Source of the DNA: Owenia fusiformis | Taxonomy: Eukaryota > Annelida > Polychaeta > Sabellida > Oweniidae | Assembly: GCA_903813345.2 (NCBI GenBank) | Contig: CAIIXF020000004.1 | Span: forward strand, 16,661,513 to 16,725,512 | Direction: 5' to 3' | DNA: 64,000 bases | Made by a program: the position numbers and the translations under genes | In this document: positions 1 through 10,688 of the stretch, piece by piece | Layout: every line of letters begins with the position of its first letter | Position numbering within the stretch: position 1 is the first letter of the stretch | The notes under the pieces: model-generated | Told to the model about the DNA's origin: nothing | The model's input: only the letters and a program-made list of their open reading frames with translations | Databases searched by the model: none

Positions 1-258
1 GAGAGTTTTAATACGGTCCCCGATGATGAGGCTCTTAGGGGGTGCCATTAAATCTGAAAGGTTACCAATAAACCAAGAAGAGTTCAGGATCTCTGAAAGT
101 CGTATGACACCTGTGATTGTTTCGTTTATTCTATCAATATCTGTTCGATTCAATCTGGCCATATTCAGATTATCAAATGTCAAACTATCCATCATATCCA
201 TGTCAACTGAAGAACTCTCGAAAACATTTATATCCATATTTGTATAGTCGAAATCCAT
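1..258 (-). CDS. Unrecognised N-terminal open frame running off the window edge
   Basis: On the minus strand an ATG at 256-258 opens 86 codons with no stop before the window edge. The product starts MDFDYTNMDINVFESS and later reads LSEILNSSWFIGNLSDL. It is acidic and methionine/aspartate-rich at the start, then mixed. I do not recognise a family. The length without a stop in AT-rich DNA and the position of the ATG favour a real first exon or a single-exon gene, but a chance frame or a TE-derived ORF is possible. No promoter motif is evident in the AT-rich DNA upstream (259-1080). Confidence 0.35.
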   Translation of the reverse strand, partial: MDFDYTNMDINVFESSSVDMDMMDSLTFDNLNMARLNRTDIDRINETITGVIRLSEILNSSWFIGNLSDLMAPPKSLIIGDRIKTL

Positions 259-1082
259 ATTTTTTAATTCTTACTTGTTGATTCTTTAAAAACTTTGTTT
301 CAATAGTTTTCGGAATGTTTCATCCTTACAAATATTCCTCGATTGTTAATGCTTCAAGTACAACTGTATCTGATATGAGTGAATTACTTTTATATATTAT
401 ACGTATAGAGTGACGTTCCTCACGCGTCTAAATGTGTGTATCAACTATAGCTACTGTAGTTATGCATGTTTTATCAAACAATCTATTCATCTAACGTTTA
501 TCATCATACATTTTGTCAGATTGATGACTGGGCAAGTTCACGATGATCTATTAACTAGGTTAACAAGGACTGGTGTGTATTGCAGGTGAATCATATCAAT
601 TATGCTTATCCTTTGTCTTATTATGTTCCTAAGTCCGTTTCCAATTGATTTTTTGTTCCTGGGTACGTTTCAATTAATTGTGACGTTTATTGATCATGTT
701 TAAAATAGGTCACGAGACTTTAAAGTGCTTTTAGTTCATATGTGATCTAGGGCCAACGTATAACATATTATATGTCATGTTGTATATCTTGATACACTAT
801 AAAGCTGTATACAACTTGCGGATATTTCTCACGTCGAGTTTATGCACTTTTAAAACTGTAATGTAATAATACTTCACAATTTATTGTTTCCGTCGTTATT
901 CCGATTTTGTAAGTTTTTCGTATTTTTACTTTGTAAATTATTAAGCAGTTCATACGATCCACTTATCTTGTATATGATAAATCTATTTTAATATAGACCA
1001 ATGTCAACTACTAAACATAAGTTTTTGATATGATGGATAGAGTATGTACAAGATACTAGAATGATAAAGTTATATTATTAAC
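259..1082. other. AT-rich intergenic DNA
   Basis: No convincing coding segment, repeat boundary or RNA gene is seen. The tract lies between the 5' end of the edge ORF and the start of duplicated segment copy 1. Confidence 0.5.
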
Positions 1083-1692
1083 GTGCTTGTGTGTTCAGTG
1101 TTTGTTTGTAATTGTTTGTTTGATTTCGACAGATGATGATGAGCAATACATTGACCTTATGATATGCTCCCTCGAAAAGACACCTTCATACGCTTTTGAT
1201 ATCTTTTGAATTGACCAATGCTATAATCGATCACTAATATAAATTCTGATTGATTGAATAATTACATTACGATACATTTTAATGACATCTTGATATACTA
1301 TTGTACTCGAAATTATTGGAAAGCTGTTAATAAACTAGATTGATATACAGTTGACTTGTTTGTCTCTAATATAAGAACATATGACCTTGTTTGTTTGTAT
1401 GTTTGTCTTCTCACTTGTTTGCTTGCTTGTTTTCAGTAGTCATTCTATCACAAAGTAAAATTTAATTCTTTACACGACGACCATAACATTTTCCCTGGAC
1501 CAAGGGAGACTAGGTTAATGGCATGGGAACTGGCTTTTGGCTAAGGGTATTCTCCTTCGGAACGTAATGGACAAAGGAGGAAATAATTGTTCTGGGATGT
1601 GACTTCTCAATCGACCGACCAACTAACAATATTTATGTCTTAATATTTTTTCTGAGGTTCATAAAAAGGTGTTCAGATAGAGAAATCATATT

Positions 1693-1803
1693 CTAGCTAT
1701 ATGTCCCTGTGATCCCCCACTACACCCCCCTCCATCTTTGTGAGAAGGTATGTAGTCAAATAGCGGGAGGGGAGGGGGTCACAGGAGCTTGTAGCTAGAC
1801 TAC
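1693..1803. repeat. Small inverted-repeat element (hairpin)
   Basis: The left arm around TAGCTATATGTCCCTGTGA pairs imperfectly with the right arm GTCACAGGAGCTTGTAGCTA, with a C-rich and G-rich centre. The same element lies in copy 2 at about 12853-12963, and a related piece is at about 37225-37320 in an ERICH6 intron. It is therefore a dispersed MITE-like family that entered before the duplication. Confidence 0.55.
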
Positions 1804-2077
1804 AGAAGTCACGTATCAGAACGGAGTCAGGATCTAAAAAAGGCGGATTTGTGCTGTATGGCACGTGATGAAAAACATAATATAATCTAAATCATGATAT
1901 AAGGACAATGTTTATCGCTTTTATTTCAATTAGGTCAATATATTTATTTAATATATATTTGGATGTTGATCCTGGCGGGAGCCCAGTGCACATAAATTAT
2001 TCTCAAGTGGTTGAAAATCATAAATCATAGAAAATAAATAAATTGTGGCTGGTAGTTAATACAGGGAGTGGGAGTTA

Positions 2078-4994
2078 TAGGCGATCAGCCTGGGGGGTTG
2101 GTCGGTACCAAATCAGGGGAATAATGACCATGGTGATTTTTGGGAAGGTCTAGACCCCTAGAGTAAGAAAATATGTGATAGCATTGCAGAAGTGGTAGCT
2201 TAATAGGTGTTATCACCCATTTTTCAAAATGGCCGCCGGTGCGCTTGCTACCAAATAAAAGAAGTTATATTTAAGCATACTGAGAGGCAAAATCAGTGAT
2301 TTTTGGGTCTAATTCTGGGTTTTAGGGGTCAATGATTTGAGTTATGCCTAAATCCAAGTCATCAAAACATTAATTTATATGAAAATCCAAGATGGCCGCC
2401 AAATTTGGTTCAAAAACAAATATGTTCTAATGATACAAGCTCAAAAACGTTTCAACATGATTTTGAAGAGTTTTAGAAGAGGTTTTAGAGTCTAAAGATT
2501 TTATTCATGTCTAAAGCAATGTCATCAAAGGATTACTTTATATTGAAATCCAAGATGGCCGCAAAATAGGTGCCAAAACGAATATGTCATTACAGTATTG
2601 ATATACATGTAAGCTCAAGGAACAGATAAAAAGCAATTTTGTAGACAATGAAAGGGTTTAGGGGTCAAGGATTTCATTTATGCCTCATTTAAGTCAAGTC
2701 AGCAAAGAGTTGCTTTATATGGAAATCCAAGATGGCCACAAAAATGAAAATGTAACTACATGTATCGATATTTAGCTCAAAGAACAGATAAAACTTAATT
2801 TTGTAGACCATGAAAGTGTTTGGGGATCAATGATTTTATTGTCTTAGTCATCAAAGAATAACTTGATGTGGAAATCGAAGATGGCTGCCAAAATGAATAT
2901 GTTACTATTAATACATGTTCAAAGTGATTTTGGAGACCATGTCTAGGTTTCAATGGTCGAGAACTTTAATTATGTCTGCAACTTAGTCATCAAATAATTC
3001 TTTTATTTGGATATTCAGGGTGGCAACCAAAATGGCTGCCAAAAGAATAAGTAATTTTGGAATACATTTATTTGAATATCCAAGATGGCCCTGATGGGAT
3101 GTACCATCTCAATTGTACCCTCTTCATCGCAGCAATGAACTGGATTGTGAACAAAGAAGAGTCCAAGTAAAGAGGTCTCAAAGTGAATGATGACACAAAA
3201 CATCCTTCTTGCCAAGCCTTTATGGACATCATCACTGTTATGACCTAGTCATTCTCTGGAGCACAACGGATTCTAAGCTGCCTCGAGATGATGGCCAATT
3301 GGGCATGTATCTAGTGCAATCCAAGGAATCTTTTCAGCTGAATGGTATACAAAGGAAGCTAATGTGCAATTTTTCATACTATCGATGATGAGAGAATTGA
3401 ATCTTGGGAAATATTTCGATGAGTTTCTTAAAGATATCAATAGCATCTGTGAGAACTAGAAAAATGAATGAAAGCTATTGACCTTAGCCATGTAGGGAGT
3501 TGGTTCAAAGTCTCATGCGTTCAGTTTTTTGTTATTCTCCTATGGCTTTTCCAACTATGTAACTTCCATTACAACAACAGAGGCTGAGGAGAAAGAGCAA
3601 CATCAACAGGGTAAGAAGGGGTGACTTGCAAAGGTTACGTGGGAGTAGATAGGCAACTTTGGTTCCAATAGTCTCAAACAAACACACACCCAAAAAAGGT
3701 TAATAAGTATTTTAGCACTCTGGGAATCAGCTCTTGACAATGGACCAAGTTAAATTTTGGTGTATCTTGAAAGCTCTAATTCCAAGAAAAAAGAAAAAGA
3801 GAAAAACAAAGAAAATGAAAAAAACAAAAACAAAGACAAAAACGAAAACAACACTGAACACTGAAAAATATAGAGGTTATAACAGATAAAGAGAGAAATA
3901 AGCTAGAAAATAGGAAAAACGTAACCAACAGCCAATTTGGCCGCGATTTTGGCAGCCATCTTTGATTTTCATCAAGACAACAATTTAACAATTAGAGTAA
4001 AGAGAAAAAATGTCAATGGTAACTGAAATCTTCAATCTCTAGATCCTAGTTAACTAGTCAAAGATACTACAATCACTTGCCAACATCCTCTGTTAATGCT
4101 TATAGATATACATGTATGTACTTGTAAATATTCATTTTGGCAGCCATTTTGGTGACCATTTTGGATTTTAATATGAGGAAAGGTTAAGATGACTTTGGTT
4201 AAGGCTAAATTGAAACCATTTTCCCCTGAAACCTAGTTTCAGATATCTATTACGTACATTACTTTTCTAACTTTTCTATGTGCATATAAATTCATTTTAG
4301 CAGCCATATGTTTGGCCATTTTGGCAGCCATTTCAAATTTCTATATAAAAGTATTCTTTGATCACTTAGATTTATCCATGGATGGAATCTGTATTAACCT
4401 CTAAAGCCCTATCATGGTCTGCAAAAGCACTTTTTAACTGTTCTTTGAGTTTATATAAATACTTTACATATTCATTTTGGCACCCATTTTGGTGGCCATC
4501 TTGGAATTTCATATAGAGGATTTCTATTATTATTTTTTTTAGCCACAAATAAAATCCCCAGCCTCTTAAACCTATTCATGGTCTCCAAAGTCACTTTTTA
4601 ACCGTTCTTTGAGCTTTTTCTAGCTTATATCAATAGTAACATATTTGTTTTGAGACCCATTTTGGTGGCCATCTTGGATTTCCATATAAAGCAACTTTTT
4701 GATGACTTAGATTTTGACATAAATGAAATCCTTGACCCCTAAAACCCAGAAATAGACCTCAAAATCACTGTTTTTGCCTCTCATTATACTAAGATAGGAT
4801 TTCTTTTATTTGATAAAAAGCGCAATAGCAGCCATTTTGAAAAATGGGAGATAACACCCATAAGCTACCACTCCTGCAATGCTATCACATATTTTCTTAC
4901 TCTGGGGGTATTTACCTTGCCAAAAATCACTATGAGCATTATTCCCCTAACTTGGTACCGATAACCTAAATTTTGGGGTGAAGCTGATGGCCTA
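2078..4994. mobile_element. 2.9-kb foldback element with internal repeats
   Basis: The termini are inverted: TAGGCGATCAGCCT at the left and AGCTGATGGCCTA at the right. The complementarity extends inward for roughly 170 bp or more, including the ends of the 'atgtgatagcattgca' and 'ttcaaaatggc' words. A TTA flanks both sides (2075-2077, 4995-4997) and occurs once in copy 2, so the target duplication is 3 bp. The left half carries several direct units with 'ccaagatggccgccaaa'. The right half carries the same words inverted ('ggcggccat...ttgg'), so the whole element could fold on itself. The centre (about 3100-3620) looks like decayed coding DNA. No intact transposase is seen, so the superfamily is unassigned. 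Confidence 0.8.
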
Positions 4995-5203
4995 TTAGGG
5001 ATGGGTATCTCAAATCTAGCTAATACCCTTTTTGTCCAACTTTCTTTCTTCCGTCGTCTTACATTTTAACGCATATCGTTTAGCAAATCGAACGCTCGTT
5101 GCTGGTGTTGCTCACCGTTTAGTATAACCCCGGAATTATACTCAAGGGTTCACAGGTTTGAGGTCGTTGTGTAAACACCTCTGCCCTGTTTATGTAAAGC
5201 CTG

Positions 5204-5331
5204 GGTCACATTTGCTCCGATTCATCGGCCGTCGCCCTGCCGATTGAGTGTTCTGTTCAAAATTGTATTCAGTTTGAAACAAAATGCTCAATCGCCCGGG
5301 CGCCGGCCGATGAATCGCAGCAAATGTGACC
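5204..5331. mobile_element. 128-bp palindromic MITE (family A, copy 1)
   Basis: Ends are GGTCACATTTGCTCCGATTC and the near-complement GAATCGCAGCAAATGTGACC, with GC-rich arms (CGGCCG, CCGGGCGCCGGCCG) around an AT-rich loop. The same insertion is present in the other duplicate (13455-13582), so it predates the duplication. A diverged relative is at 5874-5995 and a half copy at about 19512-19570. Confidence 0.8.
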
Positions 5332-5355
5332 ACGGTATAACAATAGTATAGTATA

Positions 5356-5850
5356 CAATTATTGACCTCTCCAGAGGTTTACAGTCGAAGGATATAATTT
5401 TGACAGTAAACCGAATGGAGAGGTCTATAATTGTTTTGTTAGTCCGAAGAATATCTTAGATTTTTCTGACCCTTGAAGTTGACTTGAAGTTGGATCCAGA
5501 CCCTCGAGACGTTCATGTTGTATTTCAAACACAATATTCCTTACATCACTTAATGGAGTCAAATTACTCTCCTGGGCGAAGTCCACTAAAAGCTTTGTAC
5601 AAAGTTTTAGATTTTTCTTCGTATTTTGACTGTCTGTACTCTCTAAGAGACTAATAATATCCTCATCTTCAACATTTTTGAAACGGCTAGTGCTAGCGGC
5701 GGCCATTTTATCGTCTGATAATGACGTCATTTTAGTGGAATGCTGGGAATATTATTCACCGGCAATGCATTGCGCGGTGTACAGTTAAAATTATTCACCG
5801 CTCGTTGACCAATCAAAATCGAGTATTTCAACTGAGGTACTAACAATATA
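5356..5850 (-). mobile_element. 495-bp insertion with Crypton/DUF3504-like N-terminal ORF
   Basis: This block is absent from copy 2, where a single TATA stands. In copy 1 TATA flanks both ends (5352-5355 and 5847-5850). No terminal inverted repeat is seen, though an internal inversion of the left end lies at 5356-5372/5418-5434. On the minus strand 5425-5730 encodes 101 aa, with a stretch reading RFKNVEDEDIISLLES followed by DSQNTKKNLK. This resembles the N-terminal part of Crypton-type tyrosine recombinases and the DUF3504/ZMYM-like proteins. That is family memory, not a search result. The catalytic part is missing, so this would be a non-autonomous derivative. Confidence 0.5.
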
Positions 5851-5861
5851 GATTGTCACAC

Positions 5862-6345
5862 ATTTAATGCCTTGGTCACATTTGCTTCGATTTCCACTAC
5901 GGCGCCCGTGAGTAATTTGTTCAAAATAGAATACAATATTGAACAAAACACTCAATCGGCCGGGCGCCGGCCGATGGATCGGGGCATATGTGACCAAGAC
6001 CATTTTGACAAATCAATTTCACATTTATGGGTGAAGTTTCAGGATCTTCTATTTGTGTACGTAATAAGGAAAACTTCTAGAGTTCCCCATCACGCATATA
6101 GCGCACAGCATGGCTTAGGAAATATCCTACAAATGAAACAAAGCAGTTCTAATACAAGGATTTACATTGGCTGTTGTACATGCATCCTTTGGACGGCGCG
6201 GTTCACTGTTTACAGAATCATTGTAAACGCATTACTTCATCTCCAAGACGATTTCAATAAAATGGAATTTTCAAAACTCCTCCTATTTCTTAAAAATGGA
6301 CTGATCCAGTTGACTCGCCTGGAGCCATCACATTGTTTTTTTATA
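5862..6345. mobile_element. 484-bp block absent from copy 2, carrying a MITE
   Basis: Copy 2 joins GTCACAC directly to GGGAAGCTTATC, while copy 1 has 484 bp between. The block includes family A MITE 5874-5995. The rest (5996-6345) has no recognisable content. A 181-codon plus frame across it (5872-6417) shows no protein-like pattern and overlaps the MITE. No clear target duplication is seen, so a deletion from copy 2 is possible instead. Confidence 0.55.
5874..5995. mobile_element. 122-bp palindromic MITE (family A, diverged copy)
   Basis: Begins GGTCACATTTGCTTCGATT and ends GGCATATGTGACC, with the internal GCCGGGCGCCGGCCG arm shared with 5204-5331. The internal loop differs from the first copy, which shows independent insertion. 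Confidence 0.75.
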
Positions 6346-6736
6346 CGGGAAGCTTATCGTAACCATTTAAACTTTAAAGCCATAATTAAGTCATATTCAA
6401 AATATAACATTGTTTAGATTTCATGCATTTTATTTGATTGTCTTCAGAGTTTTTGCGATGATCTACAATACACACTATGACCAACGATTGATGTGTATCG
6501 CCAACATATACCCTCTCTCATATCCTGAAACAATATTTTTGACTGCGTATTAAATTCACCATTGTGGAAAACGATTGGTGCAGTCTACGTTGTTTCCATG
6601 GCACCCCGGTTAAACCAACGCCGTTATGGTTAGAGGGCATTCTGTAAAGTAGTGTAAAAGATTGTTAAGAAGTGGAATCGAAGCAAATAAATTGCGAATA
6701 ATTTGTGGATACGGAAAAACGGAAAACCTCGATGGA

Positions 6737-7751
6737 ATGGAAACAAATGAGCTGGTTTGCAGAAGGTCATGTCTAACTGACCGCAGTGCCATAGCTGAAA
6801 TGGTCGACAGCGTATATGATCACAGGCTGGTATCGAAAGATTTGTCCGCTGTGATGGAGCATGCTATTTTTCATAAAAACACTAAGAATGCTTCACGATT
6901 TATTTTTTAACTCATATGTTTCGTTATATCAAATATAATTACTTACTCCATGCAATAGATATATCATTTGCGTATAACCTTCACTACTGTTTGAAGTCCA
7001 ATAACGCTAGGAGTAAAATTTATTGAAAACGGCGCCAGAGTATCAAACTCTAAAATGAACCATTTCTTTTTTAACTTTTTAATGGCATGATATAGTGACA
7101 CGATAATATTAACATATATTTTCAGCATATCTCTGAATGTATTAATGAGATATTAATGCATTGGGTCTTTTTAATTTTTTTTATAAAAAATAATATTAAT
7201 ATTTTTTGTCCGCTGTGACGGAGCATTTTCACAGTTCACATTTGCAACTGCTCCGTCACAGCGGACAAAAAAATTAAACATTATTTTTTATAAAAGAATT
7301 AAAAAGACCAAATACATCAACATCTCATTTATACCTTCATAGTTATGCTGAAACCATGTGTAAATATTATCGTGTCACTATATCGAGCCATTAGAAAGTT
7401 AAACAAGAAATGGTACATTTTGAAGTATGATACTCCGGTGCCATTTTCAATAGCTTTTCTTCCCAGCGTAATTGAACTTCAAACAGAAGTGAAAGTTACC
7501 CGCAAATGATATATCCATTGCATGGAGTAAGTAATTTTGTATGGTATAACGAAAGATATGAGTTAAAAAATAAATCGTGAAGTATTCTTAGTGTTTTTAT
7601 GAAAAATAGCATGCTCCGTCACAGGGGACAAATATTTCGATACCAGCCTGTGATGATGGCTTAGATTATCTAAACGCATTTTACTCACTTTATATGAAAC
7701 AAAACTTCAGATATTGTTTTGTTGCCGAAAAGAATGGGAAAGTGGTGAGTT
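6737..7751 (+). pseudogene. Disrupted first exon of acetyltransferase-like gene (duplicate copy)
   Basis: Codons from METNELVCRRSCLTDRSAI to VYD (about 6737-6820) match exon 1 of the gene at 14013. The remainder (from about 7653 to the donor near 7746, ending AEKNGKV and GTGAGT) is also present. An 832-bp foldback splits the exon after the Asp codon, and translation through it ends at 6908-6910. The upstream start context also differs from copy 2. The exon remnant could not encode the GNAT N-terminus unless the foldback were removed. Confidence 0.75.
6821..7652. mobile_element. 832-bp foldback element inside duplicated exon
   Basis: Two arms of roughly 400 bp are inverted copies of each other. 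The left end is CACAGGCTGGTATCGAAA and the right end is TTTCGATACCAGCCTGTG. ATGAT flanks both ends (6816-6820, 7653-7657) and occurs once at the copy 2 site, a 5-bp target duplication. The centre (about 7205-7267) is a second hairpin that repeats the subterminal TTTGTCCGCTGTGA word. No coding capacity is seen. The superfamily is not assigned. The 5'-CAC end with a 5-bp duplication would be compatible with Transib-like ends but is not proof. Confidence 0.85.
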
Positions 7752-7798
7752 CCAGGTTTTGTTTAACATCCTCACATTTTGAGAATTTGGAGGGAATG

Positions 7799-8168
7799 TA
7801 GTCTATATCCAATAGACTGAATTTCCTGAGAATTCAGTCTATTGATCATTATGTCCCTCCTGTGGGAAAAAACAGGAAATTTCAGGCACAAAATTATCAA
7901 TTTTAGGAAACTTTCCTTCCCAAAAATAAGCATTATAACTCAATTAAGTAGTAAGGTACAATTAAATGCTATGAAAAGTAACACAGCATATTGTCAAATG
8001 GAAATAAAGCTAGGGGAAGTAACATATATGCAAATTAATTTGCCCAGTCGGCCATTTTGAATGGCACTTCCTATGTAAACAAATATTTTTCAATCCCAAA
8101 TTTTAACATAGTCTGAATATTTTCATTCCAAATTTCAAAAAAAAATTCAGACTAAAGGATATAGTCTA
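7799..8168. mobile_element. 370-bp MITE with 10-bp target duplication
   Basis: Terminal inverted repeats are TAGTCTATATCC (7799) and GGATATAGTCTA (to 8168). GGAGGGAATG is duplicated at 7789-7798 and 8169-8178 and is single in copy 2. A second hairpin lies near the left end (AATAGACTGAATT/AATTCAGTCTATT). The long target duplication points to a Mutator-like type, by inference. It sits just past the donor of the broken exon. Confidence 0.8.
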
Positions 8169-8762
8169 GGAGGGAATGGTACGGTATACGTAAAAATTGC
8201 TTCAAATTGACACATTTCTTAAGAATCACCTAGAATTTGCCGGGAGAGTCATATCTTCAATCGGACGATTTGAGATCTGACCCTTAAAGGTCATGTGTCA
8301 GTTTAAAAATATAGTTTAATCATTCAAATATTACTTTCACGACCTGAAAAAACATTTGAGCCATTTTTGAAAAATGGGACTTTTGAAAAGGGTTGTTTAG
8401 CCTATGAGTTTCAAATATTTGAATTTACCGCCATCTTAAAAATAGTGTAGATTTTATGATCTTCCGATACAAGAATTACAAAACACATCATTTTTCTACT
8501 AGATCTATTGAATAGCTCAGGCCATATAGTGCCCAAAAGTCATACCAAATGCCCAAATATGAAACCAATGCCATGCCAAATGTCCCAAGGTCCCAAAAAG
8601 AAGGCGATCTTTGAGGAAAACGAACCAAAACAACCTCATATTAGGATATGTGTACCTACTAGACGAATTCCATACCATAATTGTGAGATAACATATTTTC
8701 CATGAACATTCTCATACCAGAAAGTTGAAAAATCTGACCATTTCCATCTCTCAAAAGTCATA

Positions 8763-10688
8763 ATGAGGGGCATTATCAAAAAGCTTGAAAAGCGTAAAAA
8801 AGCAGCCTGGAAAGACTGGGTTGATCAGGGCAAGCCTAGGTCACTTGGCAATATATATTGGGATAAATACAAAGGGGAAAAAAAGTCTTTTAGGCGTGAA
8901 TTCAGGAAGGCGCAACAGGAATTTGAAAATAAATGCCAACTTGAAATTGATAAAATGGAAGAGATATCTCTTGATCAGTTCTGGTGCTTTGTTAAGAATA
9001 AAAAAACTAGAACAAGCAACCCCCCTGTTATAAAATCAGATGATGGGAATGTACTAATGGATGAGCTTGAAGTCACAAATGAATGGAGGTCCTATTTTGA
9101 ATGCCTTATGTCAGATCATGGAACCGACAGTGATATGTATGATAAAACATTTTTTGAATATGTTAATGTATCCATTAAACGTATGGAAATTGAAAGCTAC
9201 AAACGAAATGATTTATCTTTTGATGAACCAATTGAATTTAGTGAAATGCATAACATGTGTAAAAAATTATCAAAAGGTAAAGCCCCTGGATGGGATTCAA
9301 TAAACTCTGAACATTTAAACATGGGTGGTCCCTCAGTGATCCAAGTTTTAACGAAATTATACAATCATATTGTTTACAGCGAACATATACCTACATCTTT
9401 CAAGTTAGGAATACTTTCCCCAATCTTTAAAGGGGGCAATAAAGATTCGCTCAATAAAGATCATCACAGAGGGATCACACTGATGACAACCTTTATGAAA
9501 CTGATGGAACGTTTAATGTTAAATAGGTCAAAATTATGTCCACGAAATGAACCTAAATCTGAAATGCAGGGTGTTGGTTTAGAGAAAGTATCTAGCTTGA
9601 ATATATCTTTACTGACACGTGAAGCTATCTCATATGGAATAGAAAATGGAAATGACGTCATAGTGACGTCATTAGACATTAAAAAGGCGTTTGACAGTGT
9701 ATGGCATAATGGCCTCTTCTATAAATTATATAACATCGGTATAAATGGAAAATTGTGGCGCCTTATTAAAGATTCCTATAATGGATATTCATGTTCAGTA
9801 AAGATATCAACCCCCCCCCCCCTGTCTGACCCCTTCCCTGTGAAAAGGGGAGTCCATCAGGGCGGAATTAACTCGATGGAACTCTATGCTCTATTCATGA
9901 ATGAGCTACTCAATAATATCCAGAGATGTAAGTCAGGTTGTAAAATAAATGGCTTGACCATAACATGCCCTTCATATGCTGATGACACAATAATCTTATC
10001 TTACCATGAAAAATCAATGCAACATTTGCTAAATATCATATATGAATATAGCCTGAAATGGAGATATCAGTACCATCCAGAAAAATGTCAAGCTATTGTC
10101 TTCTCTAAAAGTATGAAAGTAAAAAATCCAACATTAGTCCTGGGAGATAAAAAAATTCCAATAAATAGTGACTCGATTCAACATTTGGGATTACCAATTT
10201 GTAATAAATCAAATTTAGAACATATAGAAAATGCTTTGTCAAAAGGAAGGAGAACAATTAATGCATACATTGGTGTGTCATCTACTGTAAATAACCCGTC
10301 AAATCCATTAACTGCATCAAGGCTATATTGGACAATATGTGTCCCTACAATAACATATGGAATGGAACTATTACCCTTAAGAGAGTCTGATTTAAAGTGT
10401 ATTGAAAATGGTCATAGAGGTATTGCTAGGAAAATTCAAGGGATTCCAAAACATGCAAGTAACGCAGCATCAACATCTATGTTGGGCTGGCACTCCCTTA
10501 CCTCCAAAATAGTCATCAATAAACTAATGCTCTTATGGCAACTAATATCTCTGCCATTTTCAAGCATCTTTAAAAGGGTAGCTGTATTACGTATTATCAA
10601 TGCATCCTATGAGAGCCTAAATAGCTTCTCACCAATAGGAAACTGCATCCAGATAGCAGAGGCATATAACCTTGAAAGCTATATATAG
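8763..10688 (+). pseudogene. LINE reverse-transcriptase ORF (first part, 641 codons)
   Basis: This is the long frame through the RT fingers, palm and thumb of a non-LTR element. Catalytic aspartates are visible in LDIKKAFD and YADD. It ends at 10688 with NLESYI and stop, while the matching C-terminal part continues in another frame from about 10675. That indicates a frameshift in a formerly single ORF. It lacks the upstream APE-type endonuclease expected for Jockey/CR1/I-like elements. Assignment below the non-LTR level is not attempted. Confidence 0.85.

Noticed and set aside
3776-3991. Hydrophobic 71-codon minus frame
   Set aside because: It is the complement of an A-rich tract inside the foldback element, and no real protein is indicated.
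5872-6417. 181-codon plus-strand frame
   Set aside because: It begins inside MITE family A, crosses a block absent from the duplicate, and shows no protein-like composition or domain.
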